Origin: an uncultured Gammaproteobacteria bacterium
GTDB lineage: Bacteria > Pseudomonadota > Gammaproteobacteria > Nitrosococcales > Methylophagaceae
Direction: 5' to 3'
Length of the DNA: 36,121 bases
Assembly (NCBI GenBank): GCA_905479985.1
Contig: CAJQOM010000040.1
Span: forward strand, 1-36,121
In this document: positions 7,470 through 15,450 of the stretch, one piece after another
Position numbering within the stretch: the stretch's first letter is position 1
Layout of the letters: the number at the start of each line of letters is the position of its first letter
The notes under the pieces: generated by a model
Told to the model about the DNA's origin: nothing
Seen by the model: only the letters and a program-made list of their open reading frames with translations
The model's database searches: none
Position numbers and translations under genes: made by a program

Positions 7470-8285
7470 ATGAAAGATTCAAACATAACATCACTTATTT
7501 TAATTTCATTTCTGGCAACAGTCACGCTACCTTGCGTTACTTATGCGGAGGGTGACAAGCAGAAACAGGATAAGACTGGAACAAACCCCATTAACTTCAC
7601 AAAAGATTTTCGTATCTATAACGAATATTCATGGCTAAATACCGATGGTGATGGCAACCAGAACTTGACGACTGCAGAGTTTAGAACCCCATTTCTTGGT
7701 GGCAAATGGCAGTGGCGAATACGTGCTCGGTACAACGCAATAAATGCTGACTTGAATAATGATGGAAGTGATGACATAGACAAATCAGGTTTTGGTGATA
7801 TTGACATGAGATTTATCACAGTTCCTTATGTAAATATGGCTAAGAAACAGGCCGTTGCATTTGGGCTGGAACTGTTCCTGGATACTGCTTCAGATGATGC
7901 TTTAGGATCTGGAGCAAATTCGTTAGGCCCTCAGATATTTTATGTGAAATTTTTGCCTAATGGCCTTTTTGCTCCAGGATTACAGTACAAATTCAGTGTG
8001 GATAAAGATAAAGGACGTAGTGACGTCGACCAAGTTTTGATTGATCTCAACTATCTTCTTATGGCAGAGGATAAGAAGTCATGGTTCTTCACCGATCCAC
8101 AAATTGTCATCGATAATGAAACTGATACTGAATTTGCTGTCGTAGATTTTGAGTTTGGCTGGATGATGACTAATTGGACTGATTTGAAGGGCCATAGTTT
8201 TTACATCAGGCCAAGTGTTGGGATTGGTGTAGATCGGCCAGTCGATGGCTCCGTAGAATTTGGTTATAAAATTGTCGGTTGGTAG
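7470..8285 (+). CDS. Predicted outer-membrane beta-barrel protein (phenol_MetA_deg-like)
   Basis: A 271-residue protein with a signal peptide (MKDSNITSLILISFLATVTL...YA, cleaved near EG). Alternating hydrophobic strands follow, typical of an outer-membrane barrel (FRIYNEYSW, WQWRIRARYNA, QAVAFGLELFLD, PGLQYKFSVD, YIRPSVGIGV). The layout resembles the putative MetA-pathway family, but the match is by pattern only. Two acidic loops look calcium-binding: an EF-hand-like DGDGNQNLTTAE near residue 56 and DLNNDGSDDIDK near residue 92. ATG 7470 is chosen because it starts the signal peptide and has GGAG upstream; the frame is open further 5' into the preceding gene. The gaps to its neighbours are 47 and 34 bases, so it belongs to the same operon. 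Confidence 0.72.
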   Translation: MKDSNITSLILISFLATVTLPCVTYAEGDKQKQDKTGTNPINFTKDFRIYNEYSWLNTDGDGNQNLTTAEFRTPFLGGKWQWRIRARYNAINADLNNDGSDDIDKSGFGDIDMRFITVPYVNMAKKQAVAFGLELFLDTASDDALGSGANSLGPQIFYVKFLPNGLFAPGLQYKFSVDKDKGRSDVDQVLIDLNYLLMAEDKKSWFFTDPQIVIDNETDTEFAVVDFEFGWMMTNWTDLKGHSFYIRPSVGIGVDRPVDGSVEFGYKIVGW

Positions 8286-8319
8286 GTTGAAAAGTATTTT
8301 TTATTTTCGAGGTGAATAG

Positions 8320-9633
8320 ATGAAACGAGTAATAACACTATTTTGCACATTGGTTTTATTGATCTTAAACACAGTGTCGGCTAATGATGGTTCGACTCAA
8401 ATAGGTGTTTATGACTATCCGATTGATAATCCTTTAGCTGCAACCGTTATCGGTACGCCAAAGGAGCAAGTCGCTTCACTTCCCAAAGATATTCCACGAC
8501 AGGCTATGAAATTAGTTGTATTTCCTGATCGAGAAATAAAGAAGTTTATTCCTAATAAGGCATTGAACTACACTTTAGTCGGGCAAAAAAAAGCAGCACC
8601 TTTAATTTTTTCGATAGCAGGGACTGGAGCTAGTCACAAAAGTGCCAAGATGAGATTGTTGGAGAAAGCCTTTTTTCAAGCAGGGTTTCATGTAGTCTCG
8701 TTACCTTCGCCAACTTATGCTAATTTCATTGTGACAGCGTCAACAACACAGGTACCAGGCCATATTGTTCAAGATAGCGCAGACATATATCGTGTTATGG
8801 CGCTGATTAAAGAACAGATTAAGGATAGGGTGCAAATAACGGATTATAATCTTGTAGGGTACAGTTTAGGCGGTGCTCAAGCAGCCTTTGTGGCTAAACT
8901 TGATGAAGAACAAGGAGCGTTTGATTTTAAAAAAGCATTGATGATTAATCCCCCTGTGAATTTATTTAATTCTGTTTCCATTTTGGATCGAATGTTGGAA
9001 GAAAATATTCCGGGAGGGTTGAATAATTTCAATGCTTTTTTTGACGAGATGATGGTTGAGTTTAGTCATCATTATAGCGAATCTGAAAACGTTGATTTCA
9101 ATGATGATTTTCTTTATAGAATCTATGAAAATAAACAACAAGAGGTTGATTTATCTAGGGTAGCAGCTACCGTTGGCATGTCATTTCGAATTTCATCATC
9201 CAACATGATATTTACCTCTGATGTCATGACAAATGGTGGTTATATACTGCCCAAAAATCATGAGTTAGGGAAGATAGAGTCGACGACTAATTACTTCAAA
9301 GTGTCGAGTCGAGTTAGCTTTACTGACTATTATAATGAGCGCTTTTTGCCATTCTTTATGGCCCGAAATCAGGGTATGACAAGTGACAAACTGCTCGATG
9401 ATCTAAGTTTGAAGAGTATTGCTGGTTATCTACGGACTAGCGATAAAATTGCGGTCGTCCACAATGAGGACGATGTTATTTTAGCCCCAGGAGAAATCGA
9501 CTTTTTCCGCGAGGTATTCCAGTCGCGAGCACATATCTATCCTAAGGGTGGGCACTGCGGCAATATGGCGTATAAAGACAATATCACCTATATGGTTAAT
9601 CACTTTGAAAAACAAGGAGTTAATCATGAGTAA
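8320..9633 (+). CDS. Exported alpha/beta-hydrolase family serine hydrolase
   Basis: A 437-residue protein with a signal peptide (about 1-21, NTVSA before ND). It has an alpha/beta-hydrolase fold: the nucleophile elbow GYSLGG with Ser182, a probable catalytic Asp384 or Asp385 in HNEDDVI, and His412 in KGGHCGN. An oxyanion-type segment, FSIAGTG, precedes them. It should act in the periplasm or at the cell surface as an esterase or lipase; the substrate is unknown. The MlaA gene overlaps its 3' end by 8 bases, a pairing that points to lipid work. The mature N terminus (NDGSTQIGVY) resembles that of the barrel protein at 10471 (EDSSTQVGAY). Confidence 0.85.
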   Translation: MKRVITLFCTLVLLILNTVSANDGSTQIGVYDYPIDNPLAATVIGTPKEQVASLPKDIPRQAMKLVVFPDREIKKFIPNKALNYTLVGQKKAAPLIFSIAGTGASHKSAKMRLLEKAFFQAGFHVVSLPSPTYANFIVTASTTQVPGHIVQDSADIYRVMALIKEQIKDRVQITDYNLVGYSLGGAQAAFVAKLDEEQGAFDFKKALMINPPVNLFNSVSILDRMLEENIPGGLNNFNAFFDEMMVEFSHHYSESENVDFNDDFLYRIYENKQQEVDLSRVAATVGMSFRISSSNMIFTSDVMTNGGYILPKNHELGKIESTTNYFKVSSRVSFTDYYNERFLPFFMARNQGMTSDKLLDDLSLKSIAGYLRTSDKIAVVHNEDDVILAPGEIDFFREVFQSRAHIYPKGGHCGNMAYKDNITYMVNHFEKQGVNHE

Positions 9634-10396
9634 GAATCGTTATTTTATACGTAAGATGGTGTTGGCAGCTGCTATGGTAAGCGTACTTCAACTAACAGCT
9701 TGTAGCGCTATACCAGAGAAACAAGTTGGGGAGCTGCCAGCTCTACACTCGGTTGAATCCGTTGTAAGTGAAGATGTCACTTATGCGATTGATGTCTACG
9801 ATCCCTTTGAAGGGTTTAATCGAGGTATGTACAGGTTCAATGCTGGGTTTGACCATTATATATTCCTCCCAGTTGTTGGTGCTTATGAGTCGGTGATGCC
9901 TGGTTTTGCTGAAAAAGGAGTGTCGAACTTTTTTAACAATCTGTTTGAGATTACTAATCTGACTAATTCGATTCTTCAGTTAAAACCCAAAGCGACGATA
10001 GCTACAACAGAACGTATTATTGTTAATACAACAATAGGTGTAGTGGGCCTATTTGATGTGGCAACGACGATGGGCATCTATGAACACGAAGAAGATTTTG
10101 GCCAGACTCTAGGCCATTATGGTGTGGGAAGTGGACCTTTTATTGTACTTCCGATACTCGGCCCTTCAAATCTACGGGATACTACCGGAACTATTGTTGA
10201 CTCCGTCACCATGGCATCAATTGACCCTCTCAACTTGGACGAGCATAGTGAACGAGAGTTGGTTTTTTATCTCTTGAATGCCATTGATGATCGCCATACT
10301 ACCGCTTTTCGTTATTATGATTCGGGCTCGCCATTTGAATACGAACTTATACGTAAGCTATACACAGAGAAGCGAAAACTAGATATAAAAAGGTGA
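9626..10396 (+). CDS. mlaA: MlaA (VacJ) family outer-membrane lipoprotein
   Basis: A 256-residue lipoprotein with an N-terminal signal ending in the lipobox LTAC (Cys26). The MlaA/VacJ domain includes DPFEGFNRGMYRFN, FGQTLGHYGVGSGPFIVLPILGP and SNLRD. MlaA proteins sit in the outer membrane and remove mislocalised phospholipid from the outer leaflet, working with MlaC and the MlaFEDB complex. None of those partners is present in the window. ATG 9626 is chosen because AAGGAG lies 6-7 bases upstream and the lipoprotein signal starts there; it overlaps the hydrolase gene by 8 bases. An orphan mlaA coupled to a hydrolase suggests a specialised paralogue that feeds or clears lipid for this pathway. 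Confidence 0.93.
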   Translation: MSKNRYFIRKMVLAAAMVSVLQLTACSAIPEKQVGELPALHSVESVVSEDVTYAIDVYDPFEGFNRGMYRFNAGFDHYIFLPVVGAYESVMPGFAEKGVSNFFNNLFEITNLTNSILQLKPKATIATTERIIVNTTIGVVGLFDVATTMGIYEHEEDFGQTLGHYGVGSGPFIVLPILGPSNLRDTTGTIVDSVTMASIDPLNLDEHSERELVFYLLNAIDDRHTTAFRYYDSGSPFEYELIRKLYTEKRKLDIKR

Positions 10397-10470
10397 TGTT
10401 TCTGGTCAAGAAACAGTGACGGAATATTAAAGATAAGCCCGAAGAAAAATAGGTTATAGGAGAGTTATAG

Positions 10471-11223
10471 ATGACACGTTTAGTTGATGTACTACTAATA
10501 AGCCTTCTGGTGCCCACATCAGTATTTGCTGAAGATAGTTCAACGCAAGTTGGTGCTTATGTTTTTGCTAGTGATATTAGTGGTGAAACAAAAATAGGTA
10601 ATATCGAATCAGATGTCGATGTGCCTTTCGATGATGTTCTCGAAAACCTAGATATGGGTTTGATGGCTTTTATAGATCATCGACGAGGTAAATGGTCTTT
10701 TATAGCAGATGTGTTTTATTCCGATATTTCTGCAGGTAATACCAAAACGGTAGCGCCTAGTGTAGCGGTGAAAGTGGATGTTGGCGTTAAACAATTATTA
10801 GCCGAGGGATTTATTGGTTATAGGGTATTTGAGCAAGATTATCGAAATGCACAGTTCGGTATAGATTTTTTAGTTGGAGCACGCTACAACAAGGTAGAGC
10901 TTGACTTTGAAGCAAAAGCAACACTGTTGGGGTTAACCTTTTCTGGGTCCAGAACGCCAGATGAAGATTGGGTCGACGGTGTTATTGCTCTTAGGGCGCA
11001 ATATGGACAGGATAGTGGTTGGGGCGCGAGCGCTTGGGCTGACATAGGCGAAGGTTCAGACAGTGACTCTTATCAATTGATAGGTAAAGTGAATTATAAG
11101 TTCGACAATAAAGTGAATCTTTTTGGTGGCTATCGACACTATAGTTTTGAGCATGATTATTCAGGTGTTGAGCTTGATCTTGAGTACTCGGGACCGGTAA
11201 TAGGTGTCTCTTACGGGTTTTAA
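10471..11223 (+). CDS. OmpW-like outer-membrane beta-barrel protein
   Basis: A 250-residue protein with a signal peptide (MTRLVDVLLISLLVPTSVFA, cleaved before ED). About eight amphipathic strands follow (LMAFIDHRRGKWSFIADVFY, LLAEGFIGYRVFE, QFGIDFLVGARY, VNLFGGYRHYSF). It ends in GVSYGF with a C-terminal Phe, as expected for a Bam-assembled outer-membrane protein. It belongs to the small OmpW/OmpA-type barrel class; the transported solute is unknown. An AGGAG ribosome site lies about 10 bases before the ATG. It probably ends the run that starts at 3232, with a 74-base gap before it. Confidence 0.8.
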   Translation: MTRLVDVLLISLLVPTSVFAEDSSTQVGAYVFASDISGETKIGNIESDVDVPFDDVLENLDMGLMAFIDHRRGKWSFIADVFYSDISAGNTKTVAPSVAVKVDVGVKQLLAEGFIGYRVFEQDYRNAQFGIDFLVGARYNKVELDFEAKATLLGLTFSGSRTPDEDWVDGVIALRAQYGQDSGWGASAWADIGEGSDSDSYQLIGKVNYKFDNKVNLFGGYRHYSFEHDYSGVELDLEYSGPVIGVSYGF

Positions 11224-11365
11224 TTCTAGAAAGATAACGCTACATCCCTATATGGGAGAGAAGGGCCGGAAATGCAAATAAAAATAAAAACGAACACTGA
11301 TTAAAACGAAAATATAACTTCGGGAAAGAGACTGAATTTTATAGAATTTACATGAGGAGATTACA

Positions 11366-13756
11366 ATGAAGTACATACCAATTTTTGTTTTGCCATCATT
11401 ATTGCTTTCATTTAATAATGTGTCGGCCTCACATGGTGAACTTGCTACTCCCCCGGCGGGCGCTGAGTTTGCTATTTCCAGTTCTGGTGTCAAGACTAAA
11501 GCTGTAGAAGGCTTTGGCGGCGTTATCGCGAAAAAATATAGCGATTCCAAGGAGTGGTGGGCTGATGAAAATCGACCTAAAGAAGATTCGCCCAATGTGA
11601 TCATCTTTTTATTAGATGATGTTGGTTTTGCTCAGGTGGGTAGCTTTGGCGGACTGATTAAAACGCCCAATATCGATAAGTTGGCGGCCAATGGCTTGCG
11701 CTTTAACAACTTTCATACTACGGCATTGTGCTCACCTTCTCGTGCAAGTCTGATGGCTGGGCGAAATCCCCATGCGATTGGCTTGGGTAGCCATGCTCTG
11801 ACGGCAATGGGTTTTCCTGGTTATAACGCTGTTATGCCGGAATCGGCTAAATCAGTAGCTAATTACCTTCAAGAAGCAGGCTATATTAATTATGCCTTGG
11901 GTAAGTGGGATCACACACCACTTTATGAGGTGTCACAAGTGGGACCATTTGATAGGTGGCCGAGTGGTGAGGGATTTCAACATGCATATACTTTTATGGC
12001 AGCAGACGTACACCAATTTGTACCTGTGATGTGGAATGATCATAGTCCTGAGGAGTATCGTAAATCAGAACATTTGGATAAAGATCTTGCTGATCGGGCC
12101 ATTAATTGGATTACTGGCCATAAATCGATTAAGCCTGATTTACCCTTTATGATGCTATGGGCCTCAGGTTCTATGCACTCACCACATCATGCGCCTGATA
12201 GCCATATAGATAGGTATAAAGGTCAATTTGATATGGGGTGGGATAAGGCGCGTGAAATTATTTTGCAACAGCAGATAGCCAAAGGCGTCGTCCCAGCGGG
12301 AACAAAATTAACAGAACGTATTGACCAGATACCAGCATGGGATTCGCTATCAGATCAGGAGAAAGGGCTTTATGCTCGTCAGATGGAAGTCTTTGCAGCA
12401 CAAATGGAATGGGTTGATTTGCAAATTGGTCGCGTAGTCGATGAATTGACGCGTATTGGTGAGTTAGATAATACCCTTATTTTTGTAACCGCAGATAATG
12501 GGGCAAGTGGTGAAGGTGGCCTCGCAGGGACCTTTAATGAAACTTATGTTCTAAATGGTTTGCAGACATCGCTTGAGGCGAATTTGAAGCATCAAGAGGA
12601 TTGGGGCCGCGAAAATACCTATCCGCATTATCATGCCGGTTGGGCGATGGCAGGTAACACACCATTCCGTTATTTCAAACAAAGTGAGCATCGTGGTGGG
12701 CAGGCTGATCACTTAGTTGTACATTGGCCTGATGGTATTCAAACTAAAGGAGAAGTTCGAAGTCAATATCATCATATCTCCGACGTTGCACCTACGATTA
12801 TGGAAGCTGCAGGGATTACAGTGCCCGCGGAATATAACGGTGTGGAGCAGCAGCCGATGGATGGTACTTCAATGATATATGCATTCAACCAGGCCGATGC
12901 GCCTAACCAGAAAGAACGCCAATATTATGAAATGTTTGGTAATCGTGCAATATGGGTTGATGGCTGGAAAGCAGTGTCATTACATGCTAATCGCATGCCG
13001 TGGGATGTGAATGTTGTTTTGCCCTTTGATCAAGATAAATGGGAGTTGTATCACGTTGCGGAAGATTTTTCTGAGAGTAATGACCTTGCTGAAAAATATC
13101 CAGAGAAGTTAAAAGAGTTGGTTGCGATATTTGATGAAGAAGCTTGGAAATATAATGTTTATCCGCTTTACGATGACATGATAAAACGACTTGGTGCTCA
13201 ACAAGACCGCCTCTTTGGTGACCAAAAAGAGTTTATTTATTATGCACCGGGTGCAGTTCGAATTGCAGAAAAATCATCAGCACCGGTCAAAAATCGTGCA
13301 CATACTATCGAAACCCAAATCGACCTCAACGGTGAAGAGGAAGGTGTTATTGTTGCTGTGGGAGGTATGACAGGCGGCTATACCATGTTTATCAAGGATA
13401 ACCACTTGTATTATGACTATAACTTCCTTGATGGTGTTCATTATATTTTGAAATCATCACCGTTACCTAAGGGTAAGACTGATTTGAAGTTTAGTTTTAC
13501 TAGAACCAAAGCTTTCGGTGGCGAAGGTGAACTTTATATCAACGGTCAAAAACAAGATGAAGTTGAGATGCCGCAAATGCATGTCAGTACTTATTCATTG
13601 GCAGAAACATTTGATGTTGGTATGGATACGGGGACTCAGGTTTCTGATGTCTATACGGGTGTAAATAAATTTACTGGCACGTTAGATCGGATTATCTTTA
13701 CAGTGTCCGATACCAACACCGTACCTCCACGTGCTTTACCAGCAATGTATCACTAA
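11366..13756 (+). CDS. Type I arylsulfatase, exported
   Basis: A 796-residue sulfatase with a signal peptide (about 1-22, ending VSA). The formylglycine signature CSPSR has Cys122, inside TALCSPSRASLMAGR. Metal ligands are Asp84 and Asp85 (LLDDVGF), Asp377 and Asn378 (TADNGASGEGG), with Lys438 in FRYFKQSEHRGG. In GKWDH (Lys180 to His183) the position usually held by catalytic His (GKWH) is Asp182, an unusual feature. The protein has a C-terminal beta-sandwich, and its length fits large bacterial arylsulfatases. It cleaves sulfate esters after maturation by a formylglycine-generating enzyme, which the next gene encodes. GAGGAG lies 8 bases before the ATG. Confidence 0.93.
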   Translation: MKYIPIFVLPSLLLSFNNVSASHGELATPPAGAEFAISSSGVKTKAVEGFGGVIAKKYSDSKEWWADENRPKEDSPNVIIFLLDDVGFAQVGSFGGLIKTPNIDKLAANGLRFNNFHTTALCSPSRASLMAGRNPHAIGLGSHALTAMGFPGYNAVMPESAKSVANYLQEAGYINYALGKWDHTPLYEVSQVGPFDRWPSGEGFQHAYTFMAADVHQFVPVMWNDHSPEEYRKSEHLDKDLADRAINWITGHKSIKPDLPFMMLWASGSMHSPHHAPDSHIDRYKGQFDMGWDKAREIILQQQIAKGVVPAGTKLTERIDQIPAWDSLSDQEKGLYARQMEVFAAQMEWVDLQIGRVVDELTRIGELDNTLIFVTADNGASGEGGLAGTFNETYVLNGLQTSLEANLKHQEDWGRENTYPHYHAGWAMAGNTPFRYFKQSEHRGGQADHLVVHWPDGIQTKGEVRSQYHHISDVAPTIMEAAGITVPAEYNGVEQQPMDGTSMIYAFNQADAPNQKERQYYEMFGNRAIWVDGWKAVSLHANRMPWDVNVVLPFDQDKWELYHVAEDFSESNDLAEKYPEKLKELVAIFDEEAWKYNVYPLYDDMIKRLGAQQDRLFGDQKEFIYYAPGAVRIAEKSSAPVKNRAHTIETQIDLNGEEEGVIVAVGGMTGGYTMFIKDNHLYYDYNFLDGVHYILKSSPLPKGKTDLKFSFTRTKAFGGEGELYINGQKQDEVEMPQMHVSTYSLAETFDVGMDTGTQVSDVYTGVNKFTGTLDRIIFTVSDTNTVPPRALPAMYH

Positions 13757-13775
13757 GGATAGAATGAGTGAATGG

Positions 13776-13803
13776 GAATGGCTTACTTCTTTGTAAGCCA
13801 TTC
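13776..13803 (+). terminator. Hairpin between sulfatase and its maturase
   Basis: A perfect 11-bp stem (GAATGGCTTAC and GTAAGCCATTC) with a six-base loop lies 20 bases after the sulfatase stop. The T-tract after it is poor (TCAGCTC), so it may act as a partial attenuator or mRNA-stabilising stem that sets the sulfatase/FGE ratio rather than a full terminator. Confidence 0.6.
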
Positions 13804-13820
13804 TCAGCTCTAGATAAAGA

Positions 13821-14870
13821 ATGATAATGAAAAATCATATTTTGTTAATACTTGCAGTGGTACTTATTGCTTTAGCTATGTTGGTTATGATGGATCGAAC
13901 AACACGGACTATCACGAGTACTTCAAAAACTAGTTTTCAATGTACAACACCAGAAGAAAGTGAAGTTTGGATTGAGGGTGGAATATTTACCATGGGTAGC
14001 GATGATAGTTATCGTGAAGAAATGCCTGCGCATAGTGTGAAACTCGATGGCTATTGGATGGATACGCATGAGGTTTCTAATGTTCAATTTGCTCAATTTG
14101 TGAAAGAAACAGGGTATATCACTGTGGCTGAAAGGATGCCAGATCCTAAGGAGTTTGTAGGTGTACCACCAGAGATGATGAAGCCAGGTTCAGTTTTATT
14201 CACGCCACCAGGTAAAGGTGAGCGAATGACTAGTTGGTGGACATATGTGCCTGGTGTTAATTGGAAGCATCCGGAAGGCCTTACTAGTTCGATTGAAAAC
14301 AAACCCGACTTTCCTGTCGTTCACATTGCTTTTGAGGATGCTCAGGCCTACGCCGATTGGGCAGGGCGTTCATTGCCTACGGAAGCGCAGTACGAGTTCG
14401 CTGCAAGAAGTAAAAAAGAAAAAGAGCGCTATGCTTGGGGGGGGGCAGAACTAGCTCCTAATAATCAATACAAAGCTAATACCTGGCAAGGCTTATTCCC
14501 GATACAAAACACCAAAGAAGATGGCTATGAAGGTATAGCACCTGTTGCGTGTTATGAAGCTAATGACTATGGCGTTTATGATTTAATTGGAAATGTTTGG
14601 GAGTGGACAGGAGACTGGTATGCGCCTCGACATGATCCAAAGGACAATGTTAATCCTCAAGGCGTATCGCAAGACAAAAGTTATGATAAAAATAATGTGG
14701 GTTATCCAGTGAGAACGATTAAAGGGGGGTCCTATTTATGTGCACCAAATTATTGTAAGCGTTATCGTCCGGCGGCTCGCCATGCTCAGGACACGGGATT
14801 AGGAACAGGCCATATTGGGTTCAGGACGGTTTTAAACACAAAGAAAGCGATACCGGTTTTCAGCAGATAA
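13821..14870 (+). CDS. Formylglycine-generating enzyme (SUMF1 family), membrane-anchored
   Basis: A 349-residue FGE-sulfatase family protein. After one N-terminal membrane segment (about 5-24) the domain begins at VWIEGGIFTMGSD. It ends with the active-site block GGSYLCAPNYCKRYRPAAR and GHIGFRTV. Cys307 and Cys312 match the two catalytic cysteines of true FGEs, which SUMF1-like proteins of other functions lack. It oxidises the CxPxR cysteine of a sulfatase to formylglycine; the obvious client is the upstream gene. Other motifs seen are YWMDTHEVSNVQFAQFV, WAGRSLPTEAQYEFAAR and DLIGNVWEWTGDWY. A membrane-anchored, probably periplasmic FGE implies that maturation may happen during or after export. 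Two start codons, 13821 and 13827, are equally possible. Confidence 0.92.
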   Translation: MIMKNHILLILAVVLIALAMLVMMDRTTRTITSTSKTSFQCTTPEESEVWIEGGIFTMGSDDSYREEMPAHSVKLDGYWMDTHEVSNVQFAQFVKETGYITVAERMPDPKEFVGVPPEMMKPGSVLFTPPGKGERMTSWWTYVPGVNWKHPEGLTSSIENKPDFPVVHIAFEDAQAYADWAGRSLPTEAQYEFAARSKKEKERYAWGGAELAPNNQYKANTWQGLFPIQNTKEDGYEGIAPVACYEANDYGVYDLIGNVWEWTGDWYAPRHDPKDNVNPQGVSQDKSYDKNNVGYPVRTIKGGSYLCAPNYCKRYRPAARHAQDTGLGTGHIGFRTVLNTKKAIPVFSR

Positions 14871-15017
14871 CTTACCGGTGATGCTCAATATTAACCCAAG
14901 TGATTTTAGTATTGATGACCTGAAGTAGGAGTTGGATGTTGGAAATAAGTTATTGCTATTTTTTGTAAAGGAAACACTATGAATTTACCGAAATCTACCA
15001 AATTTGAGGATTCGAAA

Positions 15018-15236
15018 ATGAAGATGAAACTGTGTCTCTGTGTCGTTGCCATAACAATTCTGATCACCGGCTGCGGAAGCGGCGAACGCAAGGCCAACAA
15101 ATCTATCGCTAAGGTCAACAACGAGCGGCTCTCATTGATTGAGGACTACCAGAAGTGTGTCAAGAAAGCTGGTGATGACGAGGTGAAGGCAGAGGCCTGT
15201 GAGACGTACCGAAAGTCAGCGGAAGCACTGCAGTGA
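15018..15236 (+). CDS. Small lipoprotein of unknown function, GC-rich
   Basis: A 72-residue protein: lipoprotein signal MKMKLCLCVVAITILITGC with lipobox ITGC (Cys19), then a short charged helical region (KSIAKVNNERLSLIEDYQKC) containing two further cysteines (YQKC and EACETY). ATG 15018 gives a compact lipoprotein signal and has GAGG upstream. ATG 14979, with AAAGGA, would add 13 residues including acidic ones and is less signal-like. The body is visibly richer in G+C than its neighbours, which hints at separate acquisition. No family is recognised. Confidence 0.6.
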   Translation: MKMKLCLCVVAITILITGCGSGERKANKSIAKVNNERLSLIEDYQKCVKKAGDDEVKAEACETYRKSAEALQ

Positions 15237-15380
15237 TTGGAGACCGTCGACTGTAAATGCCTGGTGGTTTCTTTGCTGAACTAGGGCAGCAATGTTCCTG
15301 TAGTTGCAATTTGGAATAAGGCTGTTATTCGACCAGGTTATTAAGGGAAACAAAGATTATCTATAATCTACATAGTATCA

Positions 15381-15420
15381 GAGAGGCTAGGTTTGGTTTT
15401 TAACTGAGCCTTTCTTTTTC
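15381..15420 (+). terminator. Probable intrinsic terminator
   Basis: GAGAGGCT (15381-15388) pairs with AGCCTTTC (15407-15414), with one G-U pair and a T-rich loop, followed by TTTTTC. It is the most terminator-like hairpin in the 214-base gap between the small lipoprotein and the PLD gene and probably ends the sulfatase/FGE unit. The rest of the gap shows no gene. Confidence 0.55.
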
Positions 15421-15450
15421 AGAGTATTTCATGAACTGGAAAGTATTTGG

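Noticed and set aside
10398-10414. Small hairpin GTTTCT-GGTCA-AGAAAC after mlaA
   Set aside because: Short stem and no T-run; too weak to call a terminator.
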